Shown here: in pieces, positions 7,165 to 16,105 of the stretch
Layout of the letters: each line of letters opens with the position of its first letter
How positions within the stretch are numbered: the first letter of the stretch is position 1
Assembly: GCF_000369525.1 (NCBI RefSeq)
Contig: NZ_KB850072.1
Location: 990,760-1,054,759 of the forward strand
Source of the DNA: Acinetobacter higginsii
GTDB taxonomy: Bacteria > Pseudomonadota > Gammaproteobacteria > Pseudomonadales > Moraxellaceae
DNA length: 64,000 nucleotides
Direction: 5' to 3'
Program-made: the position numbers and the translations under genes
Notes under the pieces: model-generated
What the model saw: the letters and a program-made list of their open reading frames with translations, nothing else
Databases searched by the model: none
What the model was told of the DNA's origin: nothing

Positions 7165-9945
7165 ATGAACAGTATTCAAAATTTAGAACACAGTCGCTCC
7201 GATCAAGCAGAAACAATTATTACAAAAACAACATGTCCCTATTGTGGCGTGGGCTGTGGCGTGGATGTCAGTGTCCAACATAAAACGCATGGCACGACAG
7301 TACAAGTTGCAGGAGATCTAGAGCATCCTTCAAACTTTGGACGACTCTGTATTAAAGGCAGTAATTTAGCCGATACGCTAGGCTTGGAAACCCGCGTCTT
7401 ACAGCCTATGTTTGGTCGTAAAAATCATCGTCAAGTCACGACATGGGATCAGGCGATTGAGAAAATTGCAAATCAGTTTCAAGCGTGTATTGATCAATAT
7501 GGAGCAGACAGCGTTGCATTTTATGTCTCAGGACAGTTGCTGACTGAAGACTATTATGTGGTGAATAAGTTTGTGAAAGGCTATTTGGGCACAGCGAATA
7601 TTGATACCAATTCACGCCTATGTATGTCGTCTGCAGTTGCAGCGCATAAACGCGCCTTCGGTGAAGATATCGTACCTGCTAGCTATGAAGACTTTGAACA
7701 TACCGATATGGTGGTTCTGGTTGGTTCTAATACGGCATGGTGTCATCCCGTATTGTATCAACGTATCATGCAAGCCAAGAGCAAGAATCCAGATTTATTT
7801 GTAGTGGTGGTCGATCCTCGTTTTACCAGTACCTGCGAGCAAGCAGATTTACATTTGCCGATCTTACCTGGTCAGGATGTAGCTTTATTTAATGGTCTAT
7901 TTCAGCATCTCTACCATCATGATTATATCGACCATCATTTTGTGGAGACCTATACCGAAGGTTTAGCAGCACTTCTAGCAGCGAGTGAAAGCGAGCAAGA
8001 TTTTAATGCTTTGGTGAAACGTACAGGAATTTCTGCAGAAAAATTACAGCTGTTTTTTGATAAGTTTGCCCAAACAGAAAAGGTGATTACCTTGTTTTCG
8101 ATGGGGGTTAATCAGTCTTCTCAAGGTGTGAATAAAGCCAATAGCATTATTAACTGTCATTTACTCACTGGAAAAATTGGCAAATTAGGTGCAGCACCAT
8201 TTTCAATGACGGGTCAACCCAATGCAATGGGCGGTCGTGAGGTAGGTGGATTGGCCAATATGTTGGCAGCACATCTGGATTTAGATAATCCGTCACATCA
8301 ACATCTGGTGCAAAGCTTTTGGAATAGTCCTGTGATTGCCAAGCAAGCAGGTTTAAAAGCAGTTGATTTATTCCAAGCGGTGGAAAGCGGCAAAATCAAA
8401 GCCATCTGGATTATGGCAACCAATCCTGTAGTGAGTTTGCCCGATGCAGATCAAGTCAAACGCGCCTTGGAAAAATGTGAATTTGTGGTGGTTTCTGATA
8501 TTTGTGCGGATACTGATACCACAGCCTATGCAGATGTGTTGTTGCCTGCATTAGGTTGGGGAGAGAAAGATGGTACGGTCACCAATTCTGAACGCCGTAT
8601 TTCACGGCAACGTGCCTTTTTAAATCCACCAAAGCAAGCCAAAGCGGATTGGTGGGCGGTGGCAGAGGTTGCAAAAAAACTGGGTTTCCATGGTTTTGAG
8701 TTTAGCAATGCCTGTGACATTTTTAATGAACACGCGGCTTTATCGGCCTATCAAAATGCCAGTGTTGACCAACGTGATCAGGTCGAAAACTTCCGTTATT
8801 TCAATTTAAAAGGCTTAATGAATTTAAGTCTGGATGAATATAACCATTTACGCCCAACTCAATGGCCAGTCTGGGAGAAAGGGCAAAGCATCGTCGTGGA
8901 GCAATTGTTTGATCGTGGTAGTTTTAGTCATAAAAACAAAAAAGCCAAACTGATTCCTACTGTCGCCATTGATCCAGTGCATGCCATCTCAGAAGATTAT
9001 CCATTGGTGTTGAATACGGGACGTATCCGTGACCAATGGCATACTATGACCCGTACCGGTTTATCGGCAAACCTCACCACGCATCGTGCTGAACCATTTT
9101 GCGAGATTCATCCGAATGATGCATTAAAATTTGGTATCCGTGATAAAGCTTTGGTGGAAGTCCGCTCACAATGGGGGCGTTGTGTATTGCGTGTGACGCT
9201 GGCACAAGGTGTGCGTCGTGGCCAAATCTTCGCCCCGATTCACTGGACTGAGCAAGTCGCTTCTGATGCACGGATTGGTAAAGTGGTCAATCCTGTGGTG
9301 GATGCGATCTCAGGTGAGCCAGAGTTTAAGCATACCCCTGTAGCCATTCAGCCATTCCATACCACATGGCAAGGGGTACTCTATGTCCGTGAAGGCTTTG
9401 AACATCAGATTAAAGCATCTTTACAACGTTGTGCATGGTGGACCAAGATCAAAACAGCGAAAGCCATCCGTTATGAAATTGCTGATCGTCACAGTATTGA
9501 TGAGACCCAAAAGAATCTGAAAAGCTTCCTGCCTTTTGTGGATGAAACCTATGAATGGTTAAGTCTGGAGGATATTTCATCGCAGCTCAGCCATAGCGTG
9601 ATTTTAAAAGACGGTGTTTTGATTGCCAGTTTATATATTGCGCCTGTCGATCTATTGCCAAATCGGGATTGGGTGGCGAGTCTATTTAAACGTGAACGTT
9701 TGAGTGCCTTGCATCGTAAAGCTTTGCTGGCAGGGATGCCAATGTCTGCTTCAAATAACGATGGACCATTGGTTTGTAGTTGTTTTAAAGTGGGTAAAAA
9801 TAAGATTATCGAAGCCATCAAAATGCAAAACATCACCCATGAAAAACAAGTCACGGCATGTTTAAAAGCAGGTGGAAATTGTGGTTCTTGTTTACCTGAG
9901 ATACGCGGCTTGATTAAAACCTGTCAATTGGAGGCAGAAGCATGA
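7165..9945 (+). CDS. Assimilatory nitrate reductase, molybdopterin catalytic subunit with C-terminal [2Fe-2S] domain
   Basis: A 926-residue cytoplasmic enzyme reducing nitrate to nitrite. An N-terminal [4Fe-4S] cluster is bound by C24, C27, C31 and C62 (CPYCGVGC, GRLCIKG). The probable molybdenum ligand is C153 in NSRLCMSSAV. The molybdopterin-binding body fills most of the rest, with a dinucleotide-binding domain (LNTGRIRDQWHTMTRTG) near residue 615. A C-terminal BFD-like [2Fe-2S] domain uses C871/C873 and C906/C909. No twin-arginine signal is present, which fits an assimilatory Nas/NarB type rather than periplasmic Nap. A strong AAAAGGGG ribosome site precedes the ATG. Electrons probably come from the flavin half of the preceding fusion. 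Confidence 0.93.
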   Translation: MNSIQNLEHSRSDQAETIITKTTCPYCGVGCGVDVSVQHKTHGTTVQVAGDLEHPSNFGRLCIKGSNLADTLGLETRVLQPMFGRKNHRQVTTWDQAIEKIANQFQACIDQYGADSVAFYVSGQLLTEDYYVVNKFVKGYLGTANIDTNSRLCMSSAVAAHKRAFGEDIVPASYEDFEHTDMVVLVGSNTAWCHPVLYQRIMQAKSKNPDLFVVVVDPRFTSTCEQADLHLPILPGQDVALFNGLFQHLYHHDYIDHHFVETYTEGLAALLAASESEQDFNALVKRTGISAEKLQLFFDKFAQTEKVITLFSMGVNQSSQGVNKANSIINCHLLTGKIGKLGAAPFSMTGQPNAMGGREVGGLANMLAAHLDLDNPSHQHLVQSFWNSPVIAKQAGLKAVDLFQAVESGKIKAIWIMATNPVVSLPDADQVKRALEKCEFVVVSDICADTDTTAYADVLLPALGWGEKDGTVTNSERRISRQRAFLNPPKQAKADWWAVAEVAKKLGFHGFEFSNACDIFNEHAALSAYQNASVDQRDQVENFRYFNLKGLMNLSLDEYNHLRPTQWPVWEKGQSIVVEQLFDRGSFSHKNKKAKLIPTVAIDPVHAISEDYPLVLNTGRIRDQWHTMTRTGLSANLTTHRAEPFCEIHPNDALKFGIRDKALVEVRSQWGRCVLRVTLAQGVRRGQIFAPIHWTEQVASDARIGKVVNPVVDAISGEPEFKHTPVAIQPFHTTWQGVLYVREGFEHQIKASLQRCAWWTKIKTAKAIRYEIADRHSIDETQKNLKSFLPFVDETYEWLSLEDISSQLSHSVILKDGVLIASLYIAPVDLLPNRDWVASLFKRERLSALHRKALLAGMPMSASNNDGPLVCSCFKVGKNKIIEAIKMQNITHEKQVTACLKAGGNCGSCLPEIRGLIKTCQLEAEA

Positions 9946-10568
9946 ATACAGAATATCCCGCTACAGATCTAGTGATCTTGGCGGGAGGGCAAGCGCGTCG
10001 TATGAACGGGACTAACAAACTGCTACAACAGTTTGATGATCAGATTCAACTGTCAAAAATTTGTGAAAGTTTTAAGACTCAGGTTCAACATATTTGGGTG
10101 AATAGCCACCGTGATAACTCGATATATAAACAGATTGAACCCAGTATTGAATGCTATACAGATGATCAGCACGGTTTTCTCGGGCCCTTGATGGGGATGA
10201 AAAGTGCATGGTCACATTTGCAAGCCAACTATGCTTTATTCATTCCCTGTGATGTGACTTATATTCCCAATCAGGTTGTGCTCAAACTGCATCGTGCTTT
10301 GCAAAAGCAGCCGCAGGCACAAGTGGCTTATGTCAATATCAATGGAGATGCTTTATATCCATTTTGTTTACTTAAGCGAGAAAGTATATCGGTGTTGGGA
10401 CAAGCGATTGCTGAGAATAAACTGAGTCTACGAGATTGTTTTAAACAATTGGATGCACAGGTGGTGGCATTTCAAAAGCAAGGCCTATTTTGTCATAGCA
10501 TTAATTCATTCGATGAACTGCAACAATACAAGCAGATGAAGGTTTTTAAGCAATCTATTTCTGGTTAA
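9942..10568 (+). CDS. mobA: MobA-like molybdenum cofactor nucleotidyltransferase
   Basis: A 208-residue protein with the nucleotidyltransferase motif LAGGQARRMNGTNKLL near the N-terminus and the GFLGPLMGMKSAW segment that follows in MobA. MobA attaches GMP to molybdopterin to form the bis-MGD cofactor used by nitrate reductase. It overlaps the nitrate reductase stop by four bases (ATGA), so the two are translationally coupled. The substrate motif diverges somewhat from E. coli MobA, so a related cofactor nucleotidyltransferase is possible. It ends tail to tail with the next gene, with a four-base overlap. Confidence 0.85.
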   Translation: MNTEYPATDLVILAGGQARRMNGTNKLLQQFDDQIQLSKICESFKTQVQHIWVNSHRDNSIYKQIEPSIECYTDDQHGFLGPLMGMKSAWSHLQANYALFIPCDVTYIPNQVVLKLHRALQKQPQAQVAYVNINGDALYPFCLLKRESISVLGQAIAENKLSLRDCFKQLDAQVVAFQKQGLFCHSINSFDELQQYKQMKVFKQSISG

Positions 10569-11722
10569 TGGATCGCCTCAGCTGATTTCAGACTAATTAC
10601 TGCTGCAATTAATAGTGCCGCAGCCGCGGTAATCAGTGAGCTATTGAGCGTATGATAGATCGTGAATAGGGCATTCACTACGATTGGGCCTATGATCTGA
10701 CCCAAGCCATAGACGACGGTCATTAAGGCAATTAAATTATTTTGTGCTTGGCGAGTGATATCCTGTGCCACAGGCATGGCAATGGTCACCGTTCCCATAA
10801 AGGTTGCTCCCACCAGTAATGCACTTAACAGATAACCCAAAGCGGTGGGTAATATGATCGGCAATACAACACCAAAAGCCTGTAATCCTAAATTAGAGGA
10901 TAAGGCGACTTGTGTGCCGAAGTTATGGTGGATACGATGCCAGAAAAAACACGAAGGAATCGCACCTAAACCAAAGATTGCCCAGATCTGTGCCGCATCA
11001 ATATTCGGTAAGGCCTGTTTCACCAATAAAGGTAAATAGGTTGCGGTAATGATGTAGCCAAAACCCGCCAAGGCATAAATCATAATCAGAGCGTAGGCAT
11101 GGGGTGTTTTGCGATTTGTGCTCACTATCTGCTGAGTTGAAACCGTATTCGGTTGAGCCTGTGATAAACCAAACATCGCGATGCAACCAAGGACCAGACT
11201 GGATAGACCGAGCAATAACCACAGTATTTTGCTATGCCAACCGAGATGTGTGCCGAAAACCAACAGCTCGGCAGAGAGTGCAATCCCGAGACCAACGCCT
11301 GCATACAAGATGGGGGCTTGTTGTGTTTGTTTCTGCTGTTCGAGCAACCATAATGAGGCGGACACCATGGCGAAAGCACTAAAAACCCCAGCCAAACCAC
11401 GAATCAAGATGATCAGGCCAATCGTGTCAATACAGCTGAGTAGGATCAGACAAAGGACGCTACCCACAGTAGCAACAATACTACCGAGATAACTCTGCTG
11501 TGGTTTCATCTTGATCGCAAATAAAGCACCCAACAGATAGCCCGCATAGTTTGCAGAAGCAGCCAAACTGGCATGCTGTAGATTGATGATGCCTTCATCA
11601 ATCATATGCGGGTAGACCGCAGTAAACGCAAAGCGCCCGAAACCCATACCAATTGCCATAATCAAGGCTGCACTGATCGCAGATTGCAGGGCACGGTTGC
11701 TGTTTTTTGCTGGCTCAGTCAT
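10565..11722 (-). CDS. YbfB/YjiJ-family MFS transporter
   Basis: A 385-residue inner-membrane protein with about 12 hydrophobic segments. The opening (ALIMAIGMGFGRFAFTAVYP, then HASLAASANYAGYLLGA) is characteristic of the YbfB/YjiJ family of uncharacterised major facilitator proteins. No substrate can be read from the sequence. A GGAG lies 11 bases before the ATG. A possible 41-residue peptide gene lies 19 bases upstream on the same strand, and a LysR regulator diverges from both, so the LysR protein is the likely controller. Confidence 0.85.
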   Translation of the reverse strand: MTEPAKNSNRALQSAISAALIMAIGMGFGRFAFTAVYPHMIDEGIINLQHASLAASANYAGYLLGALFAIKMKPQQSYLGSIVATVGSVLCLILLSCIDTIGLIILIRGLAGVFSAFAMVSASLWLLEQQKQTQQAPILYAGVGLGIALSAELLVFGTHLGWHSKILWLLLGLSSLVLGCIAMFGLSQAQPNTVSTQQIVSTNRKTPHAYALIMIYALAGFGYIITATYLPLLVKQALPNIDAAQIWAIFGLGAIPSCFFWHRIHHNFGTQVALSSNLGLQAFGVVLPIILPTALGYLLSALLVGATFMGTVTIAMPVAQDITRQAQNNLIALMTVVYGLGQIIGPIVVNALFTIYHTLNSSLITAAAALLIAAVISLKSAEAIH

Positions 11723-11741
11723 AGCCTGTTCACTCCAACAA

Positions 11742-11867
11742 TTAGTCGCTATGACTCATATGCGCAAGAGGTTGTGCTTTGGCAAGAAATTTATAGTCAA
11801 ATACATAGAGTGCATAGCTGAAGCAACTTAAAATACTGATTAAAAATAACAGCTTAGTACCAGACAT
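11742..11867 (-). CDS. Possible 41-residue single-span membrane peptide upstream of the YbfB-type transporter
   Basis: The reading frame starts MSGTKLLFLISILSCFSYAL and ends with a hydrophilic tail KAQPLAHMSHSD. One hydrophobic stretch (about residues 5-23) could be a membrane span or a signal peptide. It is on the transporter strand and its stop is 19 bases before the transporter ATG. The ribosome site is weak (AAGATGG about 8 bases upstream). It is too short for normal gene callers. Its placement and composition are suggestive, but chance cannot be excluded without comparison to other genomes. Confidence 0.4.
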   Translation of the reverse strand: MSGTKLLFLISILSCFSYALYVFDYKFLAKAQPLAHMSHSD

Positions 11868-11969
11868 TGTTTGAACCATCTTTAGGTGTTGAGAAATGAA
11901 TAGCTATTTAAACAAGCGCTATTAATCATGTAAAATGATTTGAATTGATACTAACTATCTCTAATAGTG

Positions 11970-12860
11970 ATGGCAATGCAGATTAAATCTTTAGAAATTT
12001 TTATGATGGTGGTGAAGTTAGGCAGTTTTTCAGAGGCAGCAAAAACGCTCTATACGGTACAATCCAATGTCACCAGTCATATCAAAAAACTGGAAACAGA
12101 GTTGAATGTCGAGTTGCTACATCGGCAGAACCCAATTCAACCGACCAGAGCTGGGGTACAACTGTATGGTTATGCTGAAAAAATGCTGCATCTACAAAAA
12201 GAGCTATTGGACACGTTTTCCCATAGTCAGCTGACAGCCAATTTTCCTTTAGCGATTGGGAGTATGGAAACCACGGCTGCGGTTCGACTGCCAGTGTTGA
12301 TCCGCGATTTACAACAGCACAGCCCAGATTTTCCTTTTGCCTTATCGACCGCACCCACACGAGATCTAATTGATTTGGTCCATGCATCTAAGCTGGATTG
12401 TGCATTTGTAGCACATCATGCACCGATTGATGGGATGTTCAATTTACATGTCTGGACTGAGCAATTGGTGCTTATTTCTTCAAAGCATGTGTCTGAACGA
12501 CTTACAAATGACGATCTGATTCAAAAGAAATTTATAGCCTTTAAACAAGGCTGTAGTTACCGCAAAGCGATTGATCAGTTCTTATTTTCCCATCATTTAC
12601 CTGCAGCCAACGTGATTGAAATGGGCAGCCTAGATGGTATTATCAGCTGTGTCAGTCTAGATGTTGGCCTTGCAATTTTACCGATCAGCTATGTACAGCA
12701 ATCTCATTTTGCCCAAAGTGTGAAGATTCATCCCATTGACTCGGCTACAGCGCAGATCAATACCTACCTGATTGCACATCGTGATATGAGCACATGGGCA
12801 ACCAATATGCATCATTTTGTTGAGCATGTGAAAGGCATGAATCAGCAGCTTGAGAAATAA
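11970..12860 (+). CDS. LysR-family transcriptional regulator
   Basis: A 296-residue protein with an N-terminal winged helix-turn-helix (about 1-65: SLEIFMMVVKLGSFSEAAKT, then VQSNVTSHIKKLE). A periplasmic-binding-protein-like effector domain follows from about 90. It is divergent from the YbfB-type transporter and its small upstream frame, the usual arrangement for a LysR regulator and its target. The seven-gene cluster beginning 164 bases downstream is a second possible target. In-frame starts at 11967 (GTG), 11970 and 11976 are all possible. Confidence 0.88.
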   Translation: MAMQIKSLEIFMMVVKLGSFSEAAKTLYTVQSNVTSHIKKLETELNVELLHRQNPIQPTRAGVQLYGYAEKMLHLQKELLDTFSHSQLTANFPLAIGSMETTAAVRLPVLIRDLQQHSPDFPFALSTAPTRDLIDLVHASKLDCAFVAHHAPIDGMFNLHVWTEQLVLISSKHVSERLTNDDLIQKKFIAFKQGCSYRKAIDQFLFSHHLPAANVIEMGSLDGIISCVSLDVGLAILPISYVQQSHFAQSVKIHPIDSATAQINTYLIAHRDMSTWATNMHHFVEHVKGMNQQLEK

Positions 12861-13023
12861 CCCCTAAGCTTTGTGCCGTCCTATAAAACAATCATGTCGA
12901 TTGTGTATTTGTCGCCAAAGGTGATGTCCGTGTCGTGTTAAGTAAAGTCGACATTCTCCTGAGTATTGTATTTTTTAGTCATATGGCTTCGGCACTTAAT
13001 AAAAATACAAGATGGGCAGGAAA

Positions 13024-14010
13024 ATGACGTTGAATAAAGCGATACGGTTCTACGGAACAGGGACTCCAGAGGTGATGCGCTATGAGGACATCGAAGTCGG
13101 CGCACCTGCGGTTGGTCAAGTACGTCTACGCCATGTAGCGGTGGGCCTCAATTATGCTGATACCTATTTCCGCGATGGGACTTATCCGATTCCCTTACCA
13201 AATGGTATGGGTGTCGAAGCCTCTGGCATTATCGAAGCGGTGGGTGATGGCGTAACCGATTTTGTGGTGGGTGATCGCGTCACCTATACAGGATTTCTGA
13301 ATACGCTTGGCGCTTATAGCACCGAACGCCTTATTGCCGCAGATGCATTAATCAAACTCCCTGACGATATTTCCTGTGAAACTGCGGCTGCAATGACCAT
13401 GCGTGGTTTAACTGCAGCGTATCTGATGCGTCGTATCTATGACTTTAAATCAGGCGATTGCATTTTATTACATGCAGCCGCAGGTGGTGTGGGGCTGATT
13501 GTATCGCAATGGGCCAAACTGTTGGGGCTAACCGTGATTGGGACCACCTCGACGGATGAAAAAGAAGCGGTAGCACGTGCCTATGGCTGTGATCATGTGA
13601 TTAATTATAGCCATGAGAATGTGGCAGAACGGGTGCGTGAGTTGACCGATGGCATTGGGGTCAATGTGGTCTTTGATAGTGTGGGCAAAAATACCTTTAT
13701 GGCCTCATTAGACTCACTCAAACGCCGTGGCCTATTGGTTTGTGTAGGTACCGCATCAGGGCCAATTCCTGACTTTAACCCTGTGTTATTGGCAATGAAA
13801 GGTTCGTTGTTTATCACCCGTCCAGCTTTGGCCGATTATATTGCCGATCCAGAAGAAAAAAGAGCCTTAGCCAAGGAACTGTTTGATCATGTCAGCAGTG
13901 GACGCATCAAGATCGAGATCAATCATCGCTATGCACTTGAAGATGCCGTACAAGCACATCGTGATCTGGAAGCACGTAAAACCATAGGTTCATCCATTTT
14001 TGTAATTTGA
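13024..14010 (+). CDS. NADPH:quinone oxidoreductase-type zinc-independent dehydrogenase
   Basis: A 328-residue medium-chain reductase of the quinone oxidoreductase (QOR) type. It has the N-terminal catalytic fold with GLNYADTYFRDGTYP, the Rossmann motif AAAGGVGLIVSQWAKLLG near residue 150, and FDSVGKNTF. No zinc-ligand cysteines are visible, as expected for the QOR branch. It is the first gene of a co-directional cluster with a TauD-like dioxygenase and a BKACE enzyme, so it may reduce an unsaturated or quinone-like intermediate. The ATG at 13024 (MTLNKAIRF) fits family starts; an ATG 12 bases earlier is also possible. Confidence 0.85.
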   Translation: MTLNKAIRFYGTGTPEVMRYEDIEVGAPAVGQVRLRHVAVGLNYADTYFRDGTYPIPLPNGMGVEASGIIEAVGDGVTDFVVGDRVTYTGFLNTLGAYSTERLIAADALIKLPDDISCETAAAMTMRGLTAAYLMRRIYDFKSGDCILLHAAAGGVGLIVSQWAKLLGLTVIGTTSTDEKEAVARAYGCDHVINYSHENVAERVRELTDGIGVNVVFDSVGKNTFMASLDSLKRRGLLVCVGTASGPIPDFNPVLLAMKGSLFITRPALADYIADPEEKRALAKELFDHVSSGRIKIEINHRYALEDAVQAHRDLEARKTIGSSIFVI

Positions 14011-14021
14011 AGGGATTTCTG

Positions 14022-14870
14022 ATGCAAATTGAACAGCTAACTTGCAATATTGGCGCAGAACTGCGTGGTGTCCACTTATCCGATGCGATTCATGATGATG
14101 GGCTATTCGCGGAAATTCGGACGCAATTGCTTAAGCACCGCGTGGTGTTCTTGCGTAATCAGCAGATGACGCGGGCTGAACATGTGGCTTTTGCCGAACG
14201 CTTTGGGCCGTTGGAGGATCATCCTGCGGTGGGGAGTCATCCAGATCATCCAGGTTTGGTACAAATTTATAAACATCCTGACAGCCCGATTGACCGATAT
14301 GAAAATGCATGGCATAGCGATGCCAGCTGGCGCAAAATTCCACCGATGGGCTGTGTACTGCGTTGTGTGGAATGTCCACCTGTTGGCGGCGATACCATGT
14401 GGACCAATATGGTCATGGCCTATGAAAATTTGCCTGAAGATATCAAGGAAAAGATTGCGCCTTTACGTGCCTATCACAGTATCGAAGCCAGTTTTGGGGC
14501 TGCCATGCCTATCGAAAAACGTTTGGCATTGAAGGCACAGTTTCCAGATGCTGAGCATCCTGTGGTACGAACACATCCAGAGACAGGTGAGCAGATTCTC
14601 TACGTCAATGCATTCACCACCCATTTTAGTAATTACCACACCAAAGACCGCGTACGGTTTGGGCAGGATGCTAATCCAGGTGCAGGAGATCTACTGCGTT
14701 ACTTAATCACCCAAGCGGCGATTCCTGAATATCAGGTGCGCTGGAGTTGGGAGCCGAATAGCATCGCTATTTGGGATAATCGAAGTACCCAACATTATGC
14801 CGTGATGGATTACCCGCCATGCCACCGGAAAATGGAGCGGGCAGGCATTGTCGGTGATGCAACCTATTAA
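14022..14870 (+). CDS. TauD/TfdA-family 2-oxoglutarate-dependent dioxygenase
   Basis: A 282-residue Fe(II)/2-oxoglutarate oxygenase. The iron triad is formed by H and D of NAWHSDASWRK and the distal H in NRSTQHYAVMDY. The 2-oxoglutarate-binding Arg is in the following MERAGIVG segment. The family oxidises taurine, other sulfonates, chlorophenoxyacetates and related acids, so the substrate cannot be named. It starts 11 bases after the oxidoreductase, with an AAGGGA ribosome site. Its neighbours include a YeiH-type anion exporter, which makes a sulfonate substrate worth considering, but this is speculation. Confidence 0.88.
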   Translation: MQIEQLTCNIGAELRGVHLSDAIHDDGLFAEIRTQLLKHRVVFLRNQQMTRAEHVAFAERFGPLEDHPAVGSHPDHPGLVQIYKHPDSPIDRYENAWHSDASWRKIPPMGCVLRCVECPPVGGDTMWTNMVMAYENLPEDIKEKIAPLRAYHSIEASFGAAMPIEKRLALKAQFPDAEHPVVRTHPETGEQILYVNAFTTHFSNYHTKDRVRFGQDANPGAGDLLRYLITQAAIPEYQVRWSWEPNSIAIWDNRSTQHYAVMDYPPCHRKMERAGIVGDATY

Positions 14871-14930
14871 ATTCCAAATCCAAGCTTTTTAATTCAATAC
14901 CGTTTTATAAATTATAAACAGGAGATGCAC

Positions 14931-15983
14931 ATGCAATTCTTTGACGATTCTTTGCACCCAGAAAATATGGAAAAAGTGGTCATTACCGTTGCGCCGTATG
15001 GACCTGAGTGGATGCCAGAGGACTTTCCCGAAGACATCCCAGTGACCATGGATGAGCAGATTCAGAAAGCAGTGGAATGCTATGAGGCAGGTGCAACTGT
15101 ACTGCATTTGCATGTGCGTGAACTGGACGGCAAAGGTTCTAAACGCTTGTCCAAGTTTAATGAACTGATTGCTGGGGTGCGTGAAGCCGTACCCGATATG
15201 ATTATTCAAGTGGGTGGCTCAATCTCCTTTGCACCTGAGAGCGAAGGTGAAGCGGCTTTGTGGCTGAGTGATGATACCCGTCATATGCTGGCTGAATTAA
15301 CACCAAAACCTGATCAGGTTACGGTCGCAATTAACACCACACAAATGAATATTATGGAGTTGCTCTATCCAGAATATTTGGAAGGCACATCTTTGGCACA
15401 TCCTGCAATTCAGGAAGCTTATGCTGAAATGACTGTGCCAGCAGGGCCAGCATGGGTCGCAGAGCATTTAAAACGCCTTTGCCAAAATAATATTCAGCCG
15501 CATTTTCAACTGACTGGAATGCATGGCCTAGAGACCCTAGAACGGATGGTACGTAAAGGCTTATACATGGGGCCATTGAATTTGACTTGGATTGGAATTG
15601 GCGGCGGATTCGATGGACCCAATCCATTTAACTTCTTTAATTTTATTCACCGTGTACCAGATGGTTGCACCCTGACTTCGGAATCATTGCTTAAAAATGT
15701 ATTGCCATTCAATACCATGTCGATGGCGATGGGTTTTCATGCACGGGTTGGTAATGAAGATACCATTATCGATCATCGTGGTCAGCGCTTCTCATCTGTA
15801 CAGCAAATTCAGCAAACTGTACGTATTGCACATGAATTAGGTCGTGAAGTGGCAACAGGCCCAGAGGCACGAGAAATCTATCGGATTGGTGTGCAATATC
15901 AAAGTATTGAAGAAACTTTGCAGGCCAATGGTATGTCACCAAATCGTCAAGCAAAACAAAAAGGCGTACCTCAGCGCCATTAA
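14931..15983 (+). CDS. BKACE (DUF849) beta-keto acid cleavage enzyme
   Basis: A 350-residue TIM-barrel protein of the 3-keto-5-aminohexanoate cleavage enzyme superfamily. It has VITVAPYGPEWMPEDFPED at the N-terminus, the zinc-ligand pair in LHLHVRELDG, then QVGGSISF and FQLTGMHGLETLERM. BKACE enzymes condense a beta-keto acid with acetyl-CoA and release a CoA ester and acetoacetate or an analogue. The active-site opening is unlike classical Kce, so the substrate is probably different. AGGAG is 6 bases before the ATG chosen here. Confidence 0.88.
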   Translation: MQFFDDSLHPENMEKVVITVAPYGPEWMPEDFPEDIPVTMDEQIQKAVECYEAGATVLHLHVRELDGKGSKRLSKFNELIAGVREAVPDMIIQVGGSISFAPESEGEAALWLSDDTRHMLAELTPKPDQVTVAINTTQMNIMELLYPEYLEGTSLAHPAIQEAYAEMTVPAGPAWVAEHLKRLCQNNIQPHFQLTGMHGLETLERMVRKGLYMGPLNLTWIGIGGGFDGPNPFNFFNFIHRVPDGCTLTSESLLKNVLPFNTMSMAMGFHARVGNEDTIIDHRGQRFSSVQQIQQTVRIAHELGREVATGPEAREIYRIGVQYQSIEETLQANGMSPNRQAKQKGVPQRH

Positions 15984-16019
15984 GTCTGAGCAGCAATGGA
16001 TTGAACGTCACAATAAAAT

Positions 16020-16062
16020 GCAGTACGCAGCAAAGGTATTCAAGTGGCTAGCCACGTACTGC
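16020..16062 (+). repeat. Inverted repeat between BKACE and MFS genes
   Basis: GCAGTACG (16020-16027) pairs with CGTACTGC (16055-16062). Inside is the perfect palindrome GTGGCTAGCCAC (16044-16055). The structure lies in the 122-base gap within an otherwise tight cluster and could set relative expression or be an operator. No U-run follows. Confidence 0.45.
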
Positions 16063-16105
16063 AATCAAAAAATAGAAATGATAACAATACAACAAGGAGG
16101 TCCCT

